From: Hyphobacterium marinum
GTDB lineage: Bacteria > Pseudomonadota > Alphaproteobacteria > Caulobacterales > Maricaulaceae
Length of the DNA stretch: 25,051 nt
Direction of reading: 5' to 3'
NCBI RefSeq assembly: GCF_036330325.1
Contig: NZ_JAZDRO010000010.1
Span: 1-25,051, forward strand
Position 1 is the stretch's first letter; every line of letters starts with the position of its first letter. Position numbers and translations under genes: made by a program. This document shows positions 24,801-25,051 of this stretch, piece after piece. The notes beneath the pieces are model-generated. The model was not told the origin of the DNA, searched no databases, and saw nothing but the letters and a program-made list of their open reading frames with translations.

Positions 24801-24833
24801 GGTTTCCAAGTTTACTCGATGATCTTGGAAACC
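24801..24833 (-). promoter_or_regulatory. Hairpin spanning the tuf stop codon
   Basis: GGTTTCCAAG in the last tuf codons pairs perfectly over 10 bp with CTTGGAAACC beyond the stop codon; the 13-nt loop contains the final codons and TAA. It is not followed by a T-run. It could affect termination of translation or protect the mRNA 3' end; no role is proven. Confidence 0.5.
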
Positions 24834-25051
24834 ACTCCAGCTCCAACCGTGCGGCCGCCTTCGCGGATGGCGAAGCGCAGGCCCTGGTCCATCGCGATCG
24901 GCGTGATCAGCTCAACCGTCACTTCCACATTGTCGCCCGGCATGACCATCTCGGTGCCCTCTTTCAGGGTCACGACACCGGTCACGTCCGTCGTCCGGAA
25001 GTAGAATTGCGGACGGTAGTTCGAGAAGAACGGCGTGTGACGGCCACCCTC
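24812..25051 (-). CDS. tuf: Elongation factor Tu, C-terminal part (gene runs off the right edge)
   Basis: The visible 79 codons encode domain 3 of EF-Tu, with GDNVEVTVELITPIAMDQGL, RFAIREGGRTVGAG and the terminal VVSKIIE. This is the second tuf copy besides the one at the left edge. In many alphaproteobacteria a tuf gene lies directly next to tRNA-Trp-secE-nusG; here about 9 kb of other genes separate them. Its stop codon lies in a hairpin loop and is followed by a palindrome, a duplicated tail and then a terminator. Confidence 0.97.
   Translation of the reverse strand, partial: EGGRHTPFFSNYRPQFYFRTTDVTGVVTLKEGTEMVMPGDNVEVTVELITPIAMDQGLRFAIREGGRTVGAGVVSKIIE

Overview
The window is a high-GC alphaproteobacterial segment in which every gene I can support lies on the minus strand. 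Protein sequences (RpoB/RpoC starting like those of Caulobacter and its relatives, NusG, EF-G, EF-Tu) and a large TonB-dependent receptor suggest a Maricaulales/Hyphomonadales-type marine alphaproteobacterium. That placement is an inference from remembered families, not from a search.

Read in the direction of transcription (right to left), the window starts with the 3' end of one tuf gene (EF-Tu), its unusual 3' flank and a strong terminator. Next comes an accessory block: a small 2OG-Fe(II) oxygenase, a TPR-sulfotransferase and a TPR-2OG oxygenase (the first pair overlap by 4 bp, the second pair are 4 bp apart), then a TonB-dependent receptor with its own terminator, then a SAM-dependent methyltransferase.

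After that the core expression block resumes: tRNA-Trp(CCA), secE, nusG, rplK, rplA, a 351-nt leader, rplJ, rplL, a 240-nt leader, rpoB, rpoC and a terminator. The str operon follows with its own promoter: rpsL, rpsG, fusA and the 5' end of a second tuf copy at the left edge.

The core genes supply transcription (RpoB/C, NusG), translation (S12, S7, L1, L7/L12, L10, L11, EF-G, EF-Tu, tRNA-Trp) and secretion (SecE). The accessory block of about 9 kb sits where many alphaproteobacteria have tuf directly next to tRNA-Trp-secE-nusG. It combines an outer-membrane transporter with two iron-dependent oxygenases and one sulfotransferase of unknown substrate, and is the best candidate here for an undescribed system.

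The smaller points of most interest are a second copy of the EF-Tu C-terminal codons behind the tuf stop codon, and a spacer next to tRNA-Trp that is complementary to its anticodon arm.
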